From positions 22,507,611 to 22,571,610 of the forward strand of contig NC_092576.1 of NCBI RefSeq assembly GCF_037975245.1: a DNA stretch of 64,000 nucleotides, read 5' to 3'. The stretch is from Apostichopus japonicus (Eukaryota > Echinodermata > Holothuroidea > Aspidochirotida > Stichopodidae). Positions within the stretch are counted from its first letter, which is position 1, and each line of letters begins with the position of its first letter. A model generated the notes under the pieces. That model searched no databases and had not been told where the DNA came from. It saw nothing but the letters and a program-made list of their open reading frames with translations. A program made the translations under genes and the position numbers. Of the stretch, positions 1-10,954 are shown in pieces.

Positions 1-1867
1 GTGAGAATCTCTTGGGGTGCTGGTTGTTCTTCACCAGTAGTGCCAACATCTGCTAGGGGGAGGTGTAAGAATGGGTAGTTGTTTCTGTTGTTCCACAGTG
101 ATATTCTGTAACCATTAAAAAAAAAAGGTAAGCTGTAATAGTACAACACATATTTACTATACAAGGGGGAGATGAATTGGTTAAGATATGGGCATCCTTT
201 TTTTTACAATTCCCATTTTTCTCATAGATGTACGAATTGTATCTAAATTAGGAAGAGTACACAATGCCTATGGGGGTGAAGAGCCTGTAGACTGCAGCAC
301 TAGTTTGTATTTTTATGCATTAGGTGGACAGAAACACCAATTGCTCTTTTCCCTTCAGTTGCAACAGGAAACCAACCCAATGAACTTGATTATCCTAACG
401 TTTTCAAGTTGATTTATCTTATCAATTACCCACTAAACTACTTGACCTTCCTGTAATACAATGGTTCAGTCCTCCGTAACGTCATATAGCCTAAACCTAT
501 TGTACTATACTACTGTGCAGTATTTATGTATTGTGTCCTACCAGGAAGATCTGCTAAGGCGACATCGCTGATTTCTTCATTATCAGAACCTTCTCAAGAA
601 TAAGGGATGTCTTCATTCTCCATTTCCAACGGCTGGATAGTCAAATTTTCCATAAAAAAGGAGATCTAGATCATCGTCCAGAGTTGATCTTTCAAATAAT
701 CTGGCCATGTTTGTTGCTGAGTGGTTATTTTTTGCCTGCCTACGCGATCTCAACTGTGATTTACCGTAATTCGATACCATGAAAATGCTCGTGTTGAATT
801 GCTAGGGATCACTCAATAAAGGGTGGCGTAATTGCTAATTCGTTCGTTCTACGGTTCTAGAGATGTAAAAATATTGCGGGTAGGTTGAGGCATTAGGTAG
901 AATTTTATTTGTCAAATGAGACCGTATTTTTGCGAAATTTTGACTGAAAAATTGATTGAAAATGTCGTTATTGCGGTATTATAGTAGGTTCCACATATAC
1001 CTCGTGATTATCCAACTTTGACAAGTGATCAATTCTTATGCCTCACTGTTTTCTCTGTATAGGTTTGACTTGTAAGTAATACAGTTTATTAGAATCGTGA
1101 GTAATATGACATTGGTATATTCACATTGTTGTATCATGGCAGGCAAAAGTGACTAATATATTTGTATTTGGTTTTGCAAGTTAAAACACGGCGACACCAG
1201 TATATTAGTTTCGTTAAAGTAGACTGAAAAACAAACGAGATAATACAACAAATTATAGAATATTTGTAATCATTAGATGCTCCTTACATTAACTAGACAT
1301 TACAACAATACATATAGGTGTTATAAAAGAGTGTGTCAAAAATAGTTTGTGAAATATTTGTTTTAGCACCTTTTAAGGATTGAATGAACTTCATTGGTGG
1401 GTTAGGAGGAGAAATGTCGGTGTTAAAATACTAAAGTAATTAGCATGTACAGGGCTAAAGTACTCAATTCTAGCAACTGAATGGTGTACAAGAATATTAA
1501 ACTAACGGAATGAATCTGTCAGTTACAAACGTCTGAGCCTTCAGCAAATGTCAATTAGTTCGTATATGGAATGTTACGTAAGAGCCGCTAAGGTTTTGTG
1601 CAAAGCTGTCATAGTTCTCATTCCACGATAAAGCACATTGCTTGTACCATTTATGTAACGATAGATATTACTGCACTGTTGTAAATGTCCATATATTTGA
1701 TGACGCATTACACATTGTTATACACTCATACCTTCATTTAAGATCAAACTGTATGTTTAACGCCAACCTCTTTAACTGAATGATCCACACAATACATATA
1801 AATAGAATGCGACTAGTTGCAACGTTTGTAACGATGTAAGAGCACAACAGTTATATACGTTAATGTA
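1..1867. other. Non-coding flank, no gene recognised
   Basis: AT-rich sequence with stops in all frames at short intervals. The longest open frame (188-412) has no recognisable domain and no convincing splice context. I see no repeat structure here apart from short A/T runs. Confidence 0.6.
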
Positions 1868-2397
1868 ACTCATATATCAGACAATCCGTATATTATGCAT
1901 GAAACCGATCCACACCGTAATGGTCACCGACTAATACACCATACAATCCATATATAATGAATGATACCGTTCCACACAGTAATGGCCACCGACTAATATA
2001 ATAGACAATCCGTATATAATGCATGAAACCGATCCACACCGTAATGGTCACCAACTAATATATCCGACAATCCATATATAATGAATGATACCGTTCCACA
2101 CAGTGATGGCCACCGACTAATATAATAGACAATCCGTATATAATGCGAGATACCGATCCACACCGTGGTGGTCAGCGACTAATATATCAGAAAATCTGTA
2201 TATTATGCGAGATACCGATCCACCCCGTAATGGTTCACGACTAATATATCAGACAATACGTATATAATGCATGAAACTGATCCACACCATAATGGTTATC
2301 GACTAATATTTCAGACAATCCATATATTATACATAATACCGATCCACACCGTGTTGGTCACTGACTTATATATCAGACAATCCGTATAACATGTATT
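1868..2397. repeat. 62-bp tandem satellite, about 8.5 copies
   Basis: The landmark ACAATCC or a close variant recurs at 1881, 1943, 2005, 2067, 2129, 2191, 2253, 2315 and 2377. The spacing is exactly 62 bp every time, so the copies differ by substitutions only. Copies 1-4 alternate between two variants: one has GCATGAAACCGATCCACACC and the other has GAATGATACCGTTCCACACA. This implies an older 124-bp dimer unit. Later copies are mixed. There is no coding frame. Period and copy number were read directly; function is unknown. Confidence 0.95.
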
Positions 2398-3798
2398 CTC
2401 ATCTCAGAATGTTACATCATAAAATGTGTTTTGAATGTGTGGAAATGATCACATACAGACTAACAGTGTACATGAAGGATATTGATAGCGAGAAGACGCC
2501 ACTAGTCAATATGTGCTAAGATGACTCCATCGTTTTGCAACAAATAAGTTATCTTCATAAAGCAAGATTTTGTATTTTGTTTTAACTTGTAATAAATAAA
2601 CCTGTCTGTTCATGGAGTTAGGTATTAGATCACACATCCTGAGAAAGAATCAGTCGTTCGAGTAAAGCTAGTCCTATGCGTTCTACTACCGTGACAGCTC
2701 TTAGCCTTTCTCGATTCTTAGAAATGAAGTTGCCTTCAAAGAATTCCCAGAGGTGAGGGGATGATTGAGCTTCAACCTGTCCTAGGATTATCCTCTTAAC
2801 GGATTGTCATAATGGGGCTTTAGATTAGGTAAATACATCAGTTATTTCCGCTTGAACTTGTATTAATGTGGGGCCTATCACTTAGCAAGATTTTCGGCAA
2901 CTGATTGTTGCTAGAGGTAAATACCGTATGCTTCTTCATTTCAAATGAAAACAAATGAAAAGAATAATGAATTATACTGTCTTCTCCAAAAAATTAATGG
3001 GCCTTACCTGTTAATTTGATAACCTTCGGTAACTGTTTAACCTCCTAGTGGCACTATGACATTACACGCAAAAATAAGCAAATTAAAGCCTTAGTATGAC
3101 GTACAGGGTTTTAAACGAGTATTTCCTATAAACGAAGCTGGTTTATTTCAACACTAGAATATCTATCATACCAAGTAAAGATAGACGCCAACGTTAGGCT
3201 CTGCTTTAAAAAGAAAAGAAATGTCAAGAAAATATATGACCTTCCGTCCTTTGAATAGATATTAGGAAGAATATATAAAAAAGCGTTCTACTATCATGAT
3301 CAATGAATATCAACGGCATCATCATGTTGACATCGATAACTTCAAATATCTAGGGCAACTGTTATAAATATCATTGTAATGTAAGAATAATGCACTAGCA
3401 ATGAAATATATGAAATGCTGTCCGTGTGGTTATACCGTACGTTAGAATTTATACACAACATTTATCCTAAATCATAAAAGAAAAACATTTGAAAAGCAAT
3501 GAAATGCAACTTTGATTTTAATTAATTCTGAACTTAGCTGACTTTGAAAATGGATTTTTGATAACAAGTATCATATAGAATGTTTGCAGTCAACCCTGCG
3601 ATGTGAAACAATTGGCGAGTAATATGTAGGTGACATTTACCATATTAACAAACACTTTGCATTATAAGCGCAAATGCTGATGTAATATTGCCGTTTGATG
3701 ACGCATTTCTGATGTTACAAATAGCCAATCAGAGATTTGATATGATATTTTCCAAGCTTAGGAGTTGGATTGACCTTACTTTGGTTTCTCACACTCAG
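2398..3798. other. Intergenic or intron sequence upstream of Ig receptor relic
   Basis: No gene or repeat recognised. A signal-peptide exon for the downstream Ig receptor would be expected here or further upstream. I found no ATG followed by a hydrophobic stretch and a donor site in this interval. Confidence 0.5.
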
Positions 3799-4110
3799 AT
3801 ACAGGATATGGTTGACCGACAATGCAGTACTTTAAAAGAGGAGCAGAAGATGCAGTTATAGAATGCCACTTACCTCTATATTACTACAGTATTAACTGGT
3901 ATGCTATGAGTGATTCACTAAAGCGTGTTCAGCTCGTCTCTCGTCAGATTGGTTTGCATGACTATCAGTCTGAAGACTTCCACATCACCAGCAATGGATC
4001 ACTACGGATCAAGGTCGTTACAGTTGATCATGAACATGAGTACGAAGTGCTGATTATTAGTACTGATCACACCGGAGGATTGGTATTCAAAATTAATGTT
4101 ACCGTTTACG
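3799..4110 (+). pseudogene. Ig domain 1 exon of receptor relic
   Basis: The acceptor is CTCACACTCAG ending at 3798 and the donor GTAAGT is at 4111. Length is 312 bp, divisible by three, with phase 1 at both ends. The peptide has a B-strand Cys (AVIECHL), the C-strand Trp (INWYAM) and an E-strand-like NGSLRIKVV. The expected F-strand Cys in EHEYEVLI is replaced by Val, so the canonical disulphide is missing. Read in phase 1, the exon has TGA at 3813-3815. The downstream ATG at 3822 could only give a protein without a signal peptide. Confidence 0.7.
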
Positions 4111-4218
4111 GTAAGTTGTACATCTATATTTAGTACAAATATTAAAATACCATGCAATAAACTTTCACGGAAGATATAACGTGATATAAATTGAATTGTT
4201 CTTTGTTCTTTCATACAG

Positions 4219-4846
4219 AACAACCACGACAAAAGTACCCTGTGATCGATTTATGCAAGGGTCAAATAAATTGCATAATAACTGTTCGAAACAAAACGCT
4301 CATGTCATGTTCGGTGAAAGATGTAAGACCAGCGAGTTTTGTGAGATGGTTTAACAAGACTGGTTCCAGCGAGACTCTGTTAAATTCATTTAGGGATACA
4401 ATGTCAAATGGAGCAACGTTTTCATGTTTCGCTAAAATAAATATAACGGTCACTCGTAATAGGTTATATAAATTACTCGTGTGTAAATCATTCAATCAAG
4501 CGCCCTCTATCAACAACGGTACCGCAATGGTTTTATTAGAACCTCAACACCAGCCATGGATATTTAACAAGTCAGAGTACAGGCTATTAACAAATATGAC
4601 TGTATTGAGTTGCTCCACTTCAAAGCAAACGGTTTTAATCTGGAAAAGAAGAACCGAGGGTATGAAATATGAAACAGTAGCATACAGAATGTATAATCAT
4701 GCATTTGAAAACGATGCGTCTTATCGGCTTTCTACTGATGGATCCCTAATTATCTCCAGTTTTAGTTTGGAAAAAGAAGGAAACTACGTTTGCATCTATG
4801 GACATCAGAGGAAAAAGCTATTCACTAATCACTCTACACGTTATAA
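4219..4846 (+). pseudogene. Ig domains 2 and 3 in one exon, 1-bp frameshift
   Basis: The acceptor TTCATACAG ends at 4218 and the donor GTAAGT is at 4847-4852. Domain 2 has Cys (LMSCSV), Trp (VRWFNK) and Cys (LLVCKS). Domain 3 has Cys (VLSCST), Trp (LIWKRR) and the signature EKEGNYVCIY. Several NxT/NxS glycosylation sites are present. The exon is 628 bp, one more than a multiple of three, which breaks the phase 1-1 symmetry. If one base near 4800 is treated as extra, the end reads as a normal Ig G-strand (SLITLHVI) in the right phase for the next exon. Without that change the frame runs to TAA across the donor site. Confidence 0.8.
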
Positions 4847-5317
4847 GTAAGTCTATGTGTTATTCCTTAAAAATACATTATTTGTGAGGATTAAATTTGA
4901 ATATATCTTTAATTCGATTTCTATCAATTTTGTATTTGAACTAAATGTACCTTAAACATGTTTAACAATTAAAACGTCTCATACGACTCGAATGTGGATT
5001 TAATGCAATAAAGTATTTTTTTTACAAGTAACAATACCTTCACTGTATGAATATAAGCAAATATGGGCCATGGTATCAGCGTGTCGAGCATATACCGATA
5101 TACTCGTTTAGCATGGAGATTCAGCAAACAAAACACATGTTAGGAAAGTACTTACCTGCAATAAAGTAGAACTTAACAGAAAATGACAGGATAAACTCTC
5201 TCCAGAGGAATTTATGATTATTTAACACAATGTGTAAACACGAAAAAGACTGATTACATGACCTAACAATATTATATGCTTAGCCATATCGAAAGGTGAT
5301 TCAATCTTTCTTTGCAG

Positions 5318-5628
5318 TTTTATCTTCTACAAACCTTCTAGGTTGTGATTCTCCAGTACCATGTGTTCTGGAAGTTCAAATTGGCAATTATATCGAGTGT
5401 TCTTTTAAAGTTGTGCGCCGTGAAGTAAACTTACAGTATATATATCCAGACAGTGGTACGCCATCACCAATAGCTCTCGTAAGCCAGAAAAGGAAATAGG
5501 AAAGGAATGGCCATCAAATTTTACTATCAAATCGACACAATAAGATGAAACGTCAATGTATGATAATGTTTGACGAATTTATACCAAATGACGTAACTTG
5601 TATGCTTATGCAGTTTACATATTCTTCA
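5318..5628 (+). pseudogene. Degenerate fourth Ig-like domain
   Basis: The acceptor is CTTTCTTTGCAG at 5306-5317. In phase 1 it reads an Ig-like start (PCVLEVQIGNYIECSF) and then LQYIYPDSGTPSP. An in-frame TAG lies at 5497-5499. Beyond it the same frame stays open to 5628 and contains a possible F-strand Cys (NDVTCML). No Trp occupies the C-strand position. A GTAAGC at 5479 could be a donor, but it would leave phase 0, which does not fit the phase-1 membrane exon. I therefore read this as a decayed domain rather than a clean exon. Confidence 0.5.
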
Positions 5629-5676
5629 TAGATTGTTAGCTAAATTAATATTATGTAAATGGTTTTACGTCCGTAG

Positions 5677-5791
5677 CTGATCAAGAATCATCAAAGTCTA
5701 CAACATTGCTCATCATCAGACTTTTCCTCGATATATTTTGCCTCATGCCTTTGGTCGCGGTTGCTATGAATTTCTTAGCCTTTAAAGCGAC
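5677..5791 (+). pseudogene. Transmembrane exon of Ig receptor relic
   Basis: It is flanked by an AG acceptor at 5675-5676 and a GTAAGT donor at 5792. Entered in phase 1, it encodes a short polar stretch (DQESSKST) and then a hydrophobic segment (LFLDIFCLMPLVAVAMNFLA). This is suitable as a single membrane-spanning helix with one internal Asp, and FKAT follows as the stop-transfer side. It leaves in phase 2, matching the next exon at 6029. Confidence 0.6.
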
Positions 5792-6028
5792 GTAAGTAAC
5801 TTCATCTATATTTTAATACGTAAGACATGCGAAATTCATAGCACATAGCTCTGAATTATTGTTTTACCCCATGGATAGTTCAATATCTGGTTAATAGCTT
5901 ATCGTTATATTAGATCGGATAAACTCTTGTTGTATGGCTGTTGTGTAAGAATGAGGCAGAGTGAAAGAGGGTATGAAGTCAAATACATCGGGTTTCTTTC
6001 TGAATTGAAATTTACTTTTGTGTTACAG

Positions 6029-6371
6029 AGGCCATGGAATGTTTGTTTTCAAGACGGTAATAGAAATGTTACACATCATTGCTGAAATTTGTAAATGATC
6101 GGGTTGAAGGTTTGAATTGAAACATGTTTTTGTCAAAAATGTAATATCAATATATCGAATTTAATGAAATAGAAGGAAAGTATTTAGTTTGAATATCAGT
6201 CTGCTGCTAATGTCGTTGACAGTAAGCATGACATATGCAATGCAACATTTATACCTGATTTCTTCCTAATCTCAGGTACGACTGGAGTATCAAATCAACA
6301 CGTCAAATTCGAAGTACTTAGTTGATTCAGGTGACCAGAAACGAGGAAAACAAATTACATGTTGCAACTGA
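6029..6371 (+). pseudogene. Cytoplasmic tail exons of Ig receptor relic
   Basis: The acceptor TTTGTGTTACAG ends at 6028. A 30-bp exon (GHGMFVFKT) is followed by GTAATA at 6059. The next acceptor (CTAATCTCAG, ending 6275) starts a phase-0 exon that reads VRLEYQINTSNSKYLVDSG and ends with TGA at 6369-6371, then an AATAAA-like signal. Alternatively, the first tail exon reads through its donor to TGA, giving FKTVIEMLHIIAEICK. The tail contains Tyr residues (EYQI, KYLV) but no complete ITAM or ITIM pattern that I can defend. Confidence 0.5.
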
Positions 6372-6411
6372 AATAAAAAATCTGTAACAGCCACATGGTG
6401 TACTTACCTTA

Positions 6412-7144
6412 GGAGCAAAAATTATCATTCTTCTGAATAACAAAATAAAATCCTATAAATGGGATGGCGTTCTAGTGGAAGATTTTACTGACGAAAGTGG
6501 AAAATTGCAAACCATTTGCAGGAGCTGTGTTTGAGGAGAAGTTATACGTAACAGATAAAACTAGTAAATGTAAGGAGGAATTTTGGACAAGATCATCTTA
6601 ACAGACCAAGGGGTATAACTTTTTGTGAAGAGAAAGGCCTCTTACTGGTTCTTTATGGAAGAGGTGAGGCAGATGCGGTAATATCTGCTTTCAAACCTAA
6701 TTGCAAATATGTAATCGAAATTGGGCAAATTCGTTTAGAGGATCCGTGGTACATTAAATGTAATGACACGGATGACATTTCCGACAATGGAAGCAGAGAA
6801 GTAAACATTTTCAATATCGATGACTATAAACTGGTAGATAGATTCTCTGCAGATCAAAATGACGGAACACTAATGTACTGCAGGGGAAGAGATATTGATC
6901 AGGACAATAACATATGCGTGACTGTACGAGTACCGGGATATCAGGATCAGAGGGATTGCCATTTGGCATAGGGCGTCATGTGGACAGCATTCTAGAAGAT
7001 AATATCTTATTATTTCATCTAAATGCTAGTAAAACAATATATTATGCTAGAGGAATGCAAATTGTTAGGCGATTTAATGAGGAATATCTAATAGTGGTCG
7101 ATTCTAATAACAAACGAGTTAAAATAACTAATCTCCACGAATGA
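6412..7144 (+). pseudogene. NHL / TRIM-like beta-propeller relic
   Basis: Successive reading frames give coherent propeller blades, but the frame changes at least three times: 6412-6534, then 6512-6601, then 6612-6971, then the frame ending at 7144. Blade-like strings include FAGAVFEEKLYVTDK, GRDIDQDNNICV and the NHL-typical YLIVVDSNNKRVKITN at the end. NHL propellers of TRIM2/3/56/71-like proteins bind RNA or protein partners, and the family is often expanded in invertebrate deuterostomes. This copy lacks RING and B-box parts and cannot encode one protein as it stands. It begins about 40 bp after the Ig receptor stop, so it may be an independent relic or the former 3' part of a fused gene. 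Confidence 0.6.
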
Positions 7145-10100
7145 GACCTATTTATCAATAACAGTTAACAGCTTAAACATTAATCGCATATGTTATAAAT
7201 CGACTGGTGATTGGCAGGTTGTGCAAAGATGCTACAAAATGTTTCTTTACAAAAAAAACTTACATATTTGTCAACTATACAATGATTCTCCTGTCTTGAA
7301 TATGTTTACAACATATAACGTATGTGGTGTGGAAAGTGCAGTAATTACGATGCTTATACGTGAAGAAGTGTTTCTAATTCGAAAGATACATCGATTGTTT
7401 GATTACTGTTATACATAGTTTATAACGATCATAGTGCGGTCGTAATGTTAGATTAAAGACAAATGGGAACGGGATGGGAAGCCGAAAGGTGGAAATGTAG
7501 CCTGACATTTGAACTTGCAAACCTAAAGAGAGCTTGGAATTTTGTAATTAGGCATCTAGAAAGAAGTTTAATATCCCAAGTAATATCGCCAAAGATTTTA
7601 TAGAGTAAATAATTACTGGTTAAGTTATATTACTAAGGTTACGACAACATGAAATCTAGTGCATTTAAAAACAAAAATAATTGAAAAGTTTTGAGTAAAC
7701 TTTGTGCCTAAAAATGTTATTGAGATCGCTATAAGAGATATATATTGAAAATTAAATACATTCTTTACTTACGTATGGTACATACGTATGTTTTTATTTA
7801 TATCTTATAATTCAACAAAACTTAAAATTATTTTTAAAAGTTTTCTTTACTTCCTATGTCTTCAAACCGTTTATGTTTGATATTTCTTAGTTTAATTCAC
7901 ATTTTTATTTTCATGAAGTCCTCGTCAATAACACCCGCAGTGAAAGCCAGATTCTTATCTTTAAGAACTGATTGTAGAACGTTTATTATTCTCATAAATT
8001 AATTGACAAGATTATGAAATATTGTAGTTTCTTTTATGTTATATTATAGTCTATCGTAGTCTCTCAGAGTGGGACTCCTCGATGCTACCTATTCCCACAT
8101 CTTCAAAGGAAAGATAGGTGCAACGTTATCATATCGCATCTTTATATCCATTCATTTTTCATTTCATTTAGACTGAGTCCGTGAGGTTCTCGGGTAATTT
8201 ACCCGGTTCCATTTTTAGTGAATACGTGTCTTCATAAAACACCAAAAAAGGTAACTATAAAAAACAAATATTAAGTGTTAGAGCATAACGAAAGGTTCTT
8301 GAAGCATGAAAATAAAAACCTTTCTTCCTCAACTTTGAACGCCAAATTTACGTTTGTGTTTCGGACTAGATTGGATTGTTGGAATTTGAGGATAATTAGT
8401 GGGAAACATGTCTAAATATTTCACCAACATATTCCAAAATACCTCTCCTAGCAGACAATGTACCGTATAAACAATTGGGCAAGCAAGAACTCCGAATAAA
8501 CAAACCTAATATTAAAACGGACAAATGGGAATGGAAATTACGAGTTTGTCTTTTCACAATATAAAAAATAAAAAATAAAGAAACTATGAACGTCTGTTCA
8601 TTGAAGATGGTTAAAATAGTACTTTTGGATGAAACAACACGATTCGTTTGCATGAAAACAAAATCCATGAATTCGATTTTTGAACATTATATGTAAAATT
8701 TTATATTTGAGTTTCCAATATTTCACATTGCAGTGTTATGACTGGGCCATACCATATACATATTTGTATATTCATATGATGATTTAATTCATAAAAAAAG
8801 TGTAACTCCTGCGAATGTACACTTCATCTTTTTTAGTAAAAGGATGTGACTATTTATCCAAAGAAAAAATCTAGCTTGAAGCTTAAATACACAAATTAAA
8901 ACATATTGTTTATTTCCATTTACATAACGAATTTAAAATTCCCGTAAGTACACAAGAATTATTTACCAGTTAGACATTCTTAAAGCTACAGTCTAAAACA
9001 AATTCCAAAACATTGGGAAATGTCAATTGTTGACTTCACCACAGAAAGTACAAGAGTGCAATAAATTTGCTTTAAATGAATATCTCTTTAAATCGATTTT
9101 ACAATATCTTAAATTAAATGTACCTTGTTCTCTTTTTAAGATTTTTGATCAGTTTGTAATGACATTATTCCTATTTCTCTGCAGCGATACAGAATTGCAG
9201 AAGGCGAGAGTAGCTTCAGGGGAAAGTGATCAATCAAGTAAGGTAACAGCAAAATCATTAATTACTTTAGTAAAACATCCGGAGACCAATATTGTTTATT
9301 TTTTCTCCCACCATGTAATCAAGCACGTCTATGAAATTGCACCTGTAGCGATCGTAAAACACTTGCTACGCTGTTGATTGAAGAATAAAACCAGAACTCT
9401 TGCTTTGCAATAGAAAAAATGAAATAGAGTTTGTCATAATGATAATGGAAATCAATTGTGTCAAAACAAGTACAAATCTACGTTATAGGTATGAGTTTAC
9501 TACTAGTAGTAGAACGACCCATCTGACCTCTAAACAATGTTTAGTAATACCTCCCAAGAGTCGTTGAAGCTTCACAATTTAGAGTATCATTAGATAGCCA
9601 CTCGGTACAAACAATATTTAGAAGTGATGGGCTTAGTCGAAACAAATTATGATTACGTTGGCCTTAACATTAAACAACTGGATTGTTAAATATACGGTGT
9701 GCTACATGCAGATAGGTTATGTAGATATTCTTGGATTGAGAATTTTCAGGTGCGAAGATTTTTTTCACATTTCTGCTTATCCTTGATTTTTGTGCTGTAA
9801 GGGTACAACTCTCAATGCTTCATTCATCGTAGTTTCCGTCCATTGAAGCGCCTTGAAATGATTTGCTTCTATTGCGCCCCCTATTGTGTTCCCTTGTTAC
9901 TTTATTACATATTTTTACGCTATTTAATAAACCAGATTAGAACAATCTTATAAGGATATTTAAAAAAAAATAGAAAGAGAAACGTTGGTATCACTATGTA
10001 AATAACCAACAGTAGTTCATGTTTCAATTGTGTTATTTTAGGCAAAATACACTAATAGTATCATTTACCTCTGTTATGCATACTTCGCATACAGGGATTT

Positions 10101-10427
10101 TTGTCCTATGAGTGTAAATGTTATTATAAAATTATCTATAGCAATACTAAATAAAAAAGACTGATGTCATTCGGTATGGTAGCTTTCATTATTCCTTATG
10201 CCTTCAAATGATATGATAATTTCAGCTTAGAAAATTTGTTGCATATTTGTCATACTTTATTTTGCATGTATTGATTATTTAACTTTGGAATAGCATTATT
10301 TCCAACAATTCAAAAACAATCATCACGATAACTGTAAAATAGTGAATAGAAGATTTTCCTGTAATAACAACACGGTTCTTTTATTCTATGAATCATGTGT
10401 AATTGGTAATTATATACTTTATCTTGT
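7145..10427. other. Gene-poor AT-rich stretch
   Basis: No recognised gene. There is an 80-bp imperfect palindrome around 7731-7812, whose arms are ATAAGA..TATA and TATA..TCTTAT, with TACGTATG/CATACGTA at the centre. One exon-like segment is listed separately at 9185-9237. The open frames at 7221-7418 and 8396-8668 resemble no family I know. Confidence 0.5.
9185..9237 (+). CDS. Possible small exon, unknown gene
   Basis: It is bounded by a good acceptor (CTATTTCTCTGCAG, ending 9184) and a donor (GTAAGG at 9238). Only one of the three phases is useful across it, giving DTELQKARVASGESDQS. No neighbouring exon of matching phase was found, so this is a weak call based on splice signals alone. Confidence 0.25.
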
Positions 10428-10954
10428 TTAAATGTCTACGGACACCAATGCAATTTGCCCCATATTCATGTTCCATAGTAATTTTGTGTACAGATCTGAA
10501 GTTTTGAAAAATCTAGGGAAACTCATAAAATAAGTGCACAATATGACGCAGAGTGTCGCCTTCCCCAAAATTTCCTATTTAGCCTTTAATAGGTAAACCC
10601 GTAATTACAAGCCCATGTATATTATTGAATGATGTGATGTTCCTCTTTCAAAGAAGACAAAACATTTTTTTTAAATAGTCTTAGGCCACACACCTATGGC
10701 CAGTGTCCTTGAAACAAATGTTGTAAAAACAAACGAGTAACATAACACAAAATTAGGCAATCAGTCACTCCCTTTACACCATGGATGTACATAACTTGCT
10801 AATACCTATTCATAAATGAAACTACAATTAAGAAAATACCGTTTAATGGTCAATCTTCTATGGATTTTGACGGCAGTTGGAGCTATTTCATGATTTTTAA
10901 TGCCTACTAGAGTGACAAGGCAAATGCTGTTCATAGGTGTCCGTAAACTTTTAA
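10428..10954. mobile_element. TTAA-flanked MITE, 527 bp
   Basis: TTAA occurs at 10428-10431 and again at 10951-10954. Just inside, the left end reads ATGTCTACGGACACCAATG and the right end, reverse-complemented, reads AAGTTTACGGACACCTATG. These are inverted termini of about 19 bp with four mismatches. There is no coding capacity. TTAA target duplications belong to piggyBac and Kolobok elements; I cannot choose between them from the termini. Confidence 0.65.

Larger units (their letters stand above)
3799..6371 (+). pseudogene. Ig-superfamily transmembrane receptor, broken
   Basis: The exons at 3799-4110, 4219-4846, about 5318-5628, 5677-5791, 6029-6058 and 6276-6371 together read as four Ig-like domains, one membrane helix and a short cytoplasmic tail. 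This is the layout of a cell-surface recognition receptor. Exon phases are mostly 1-1, as is typical of Ig domain exons. Lesions seen: an in-frame TGA at 3813-3815, a 1-bp excess near 4800, and an in-frame TAG at 5497-5499. No signal-peptide exon was found. An AATAAA-like signal follows the stop at once (6371-6378). The family (Ig superfamily) is clear from Cys and Trp spacing; ligand and orthologue are unknown. The lesions could also be assembly errors, but three of them in one gene favour a pseudogene. Confidence 0.75.

Noticed and set aside
4002-4495. Minus-strand open frames opposite the Ig exons
   Set aside because: They are shadows of the Ig-domain exons on the other strand.
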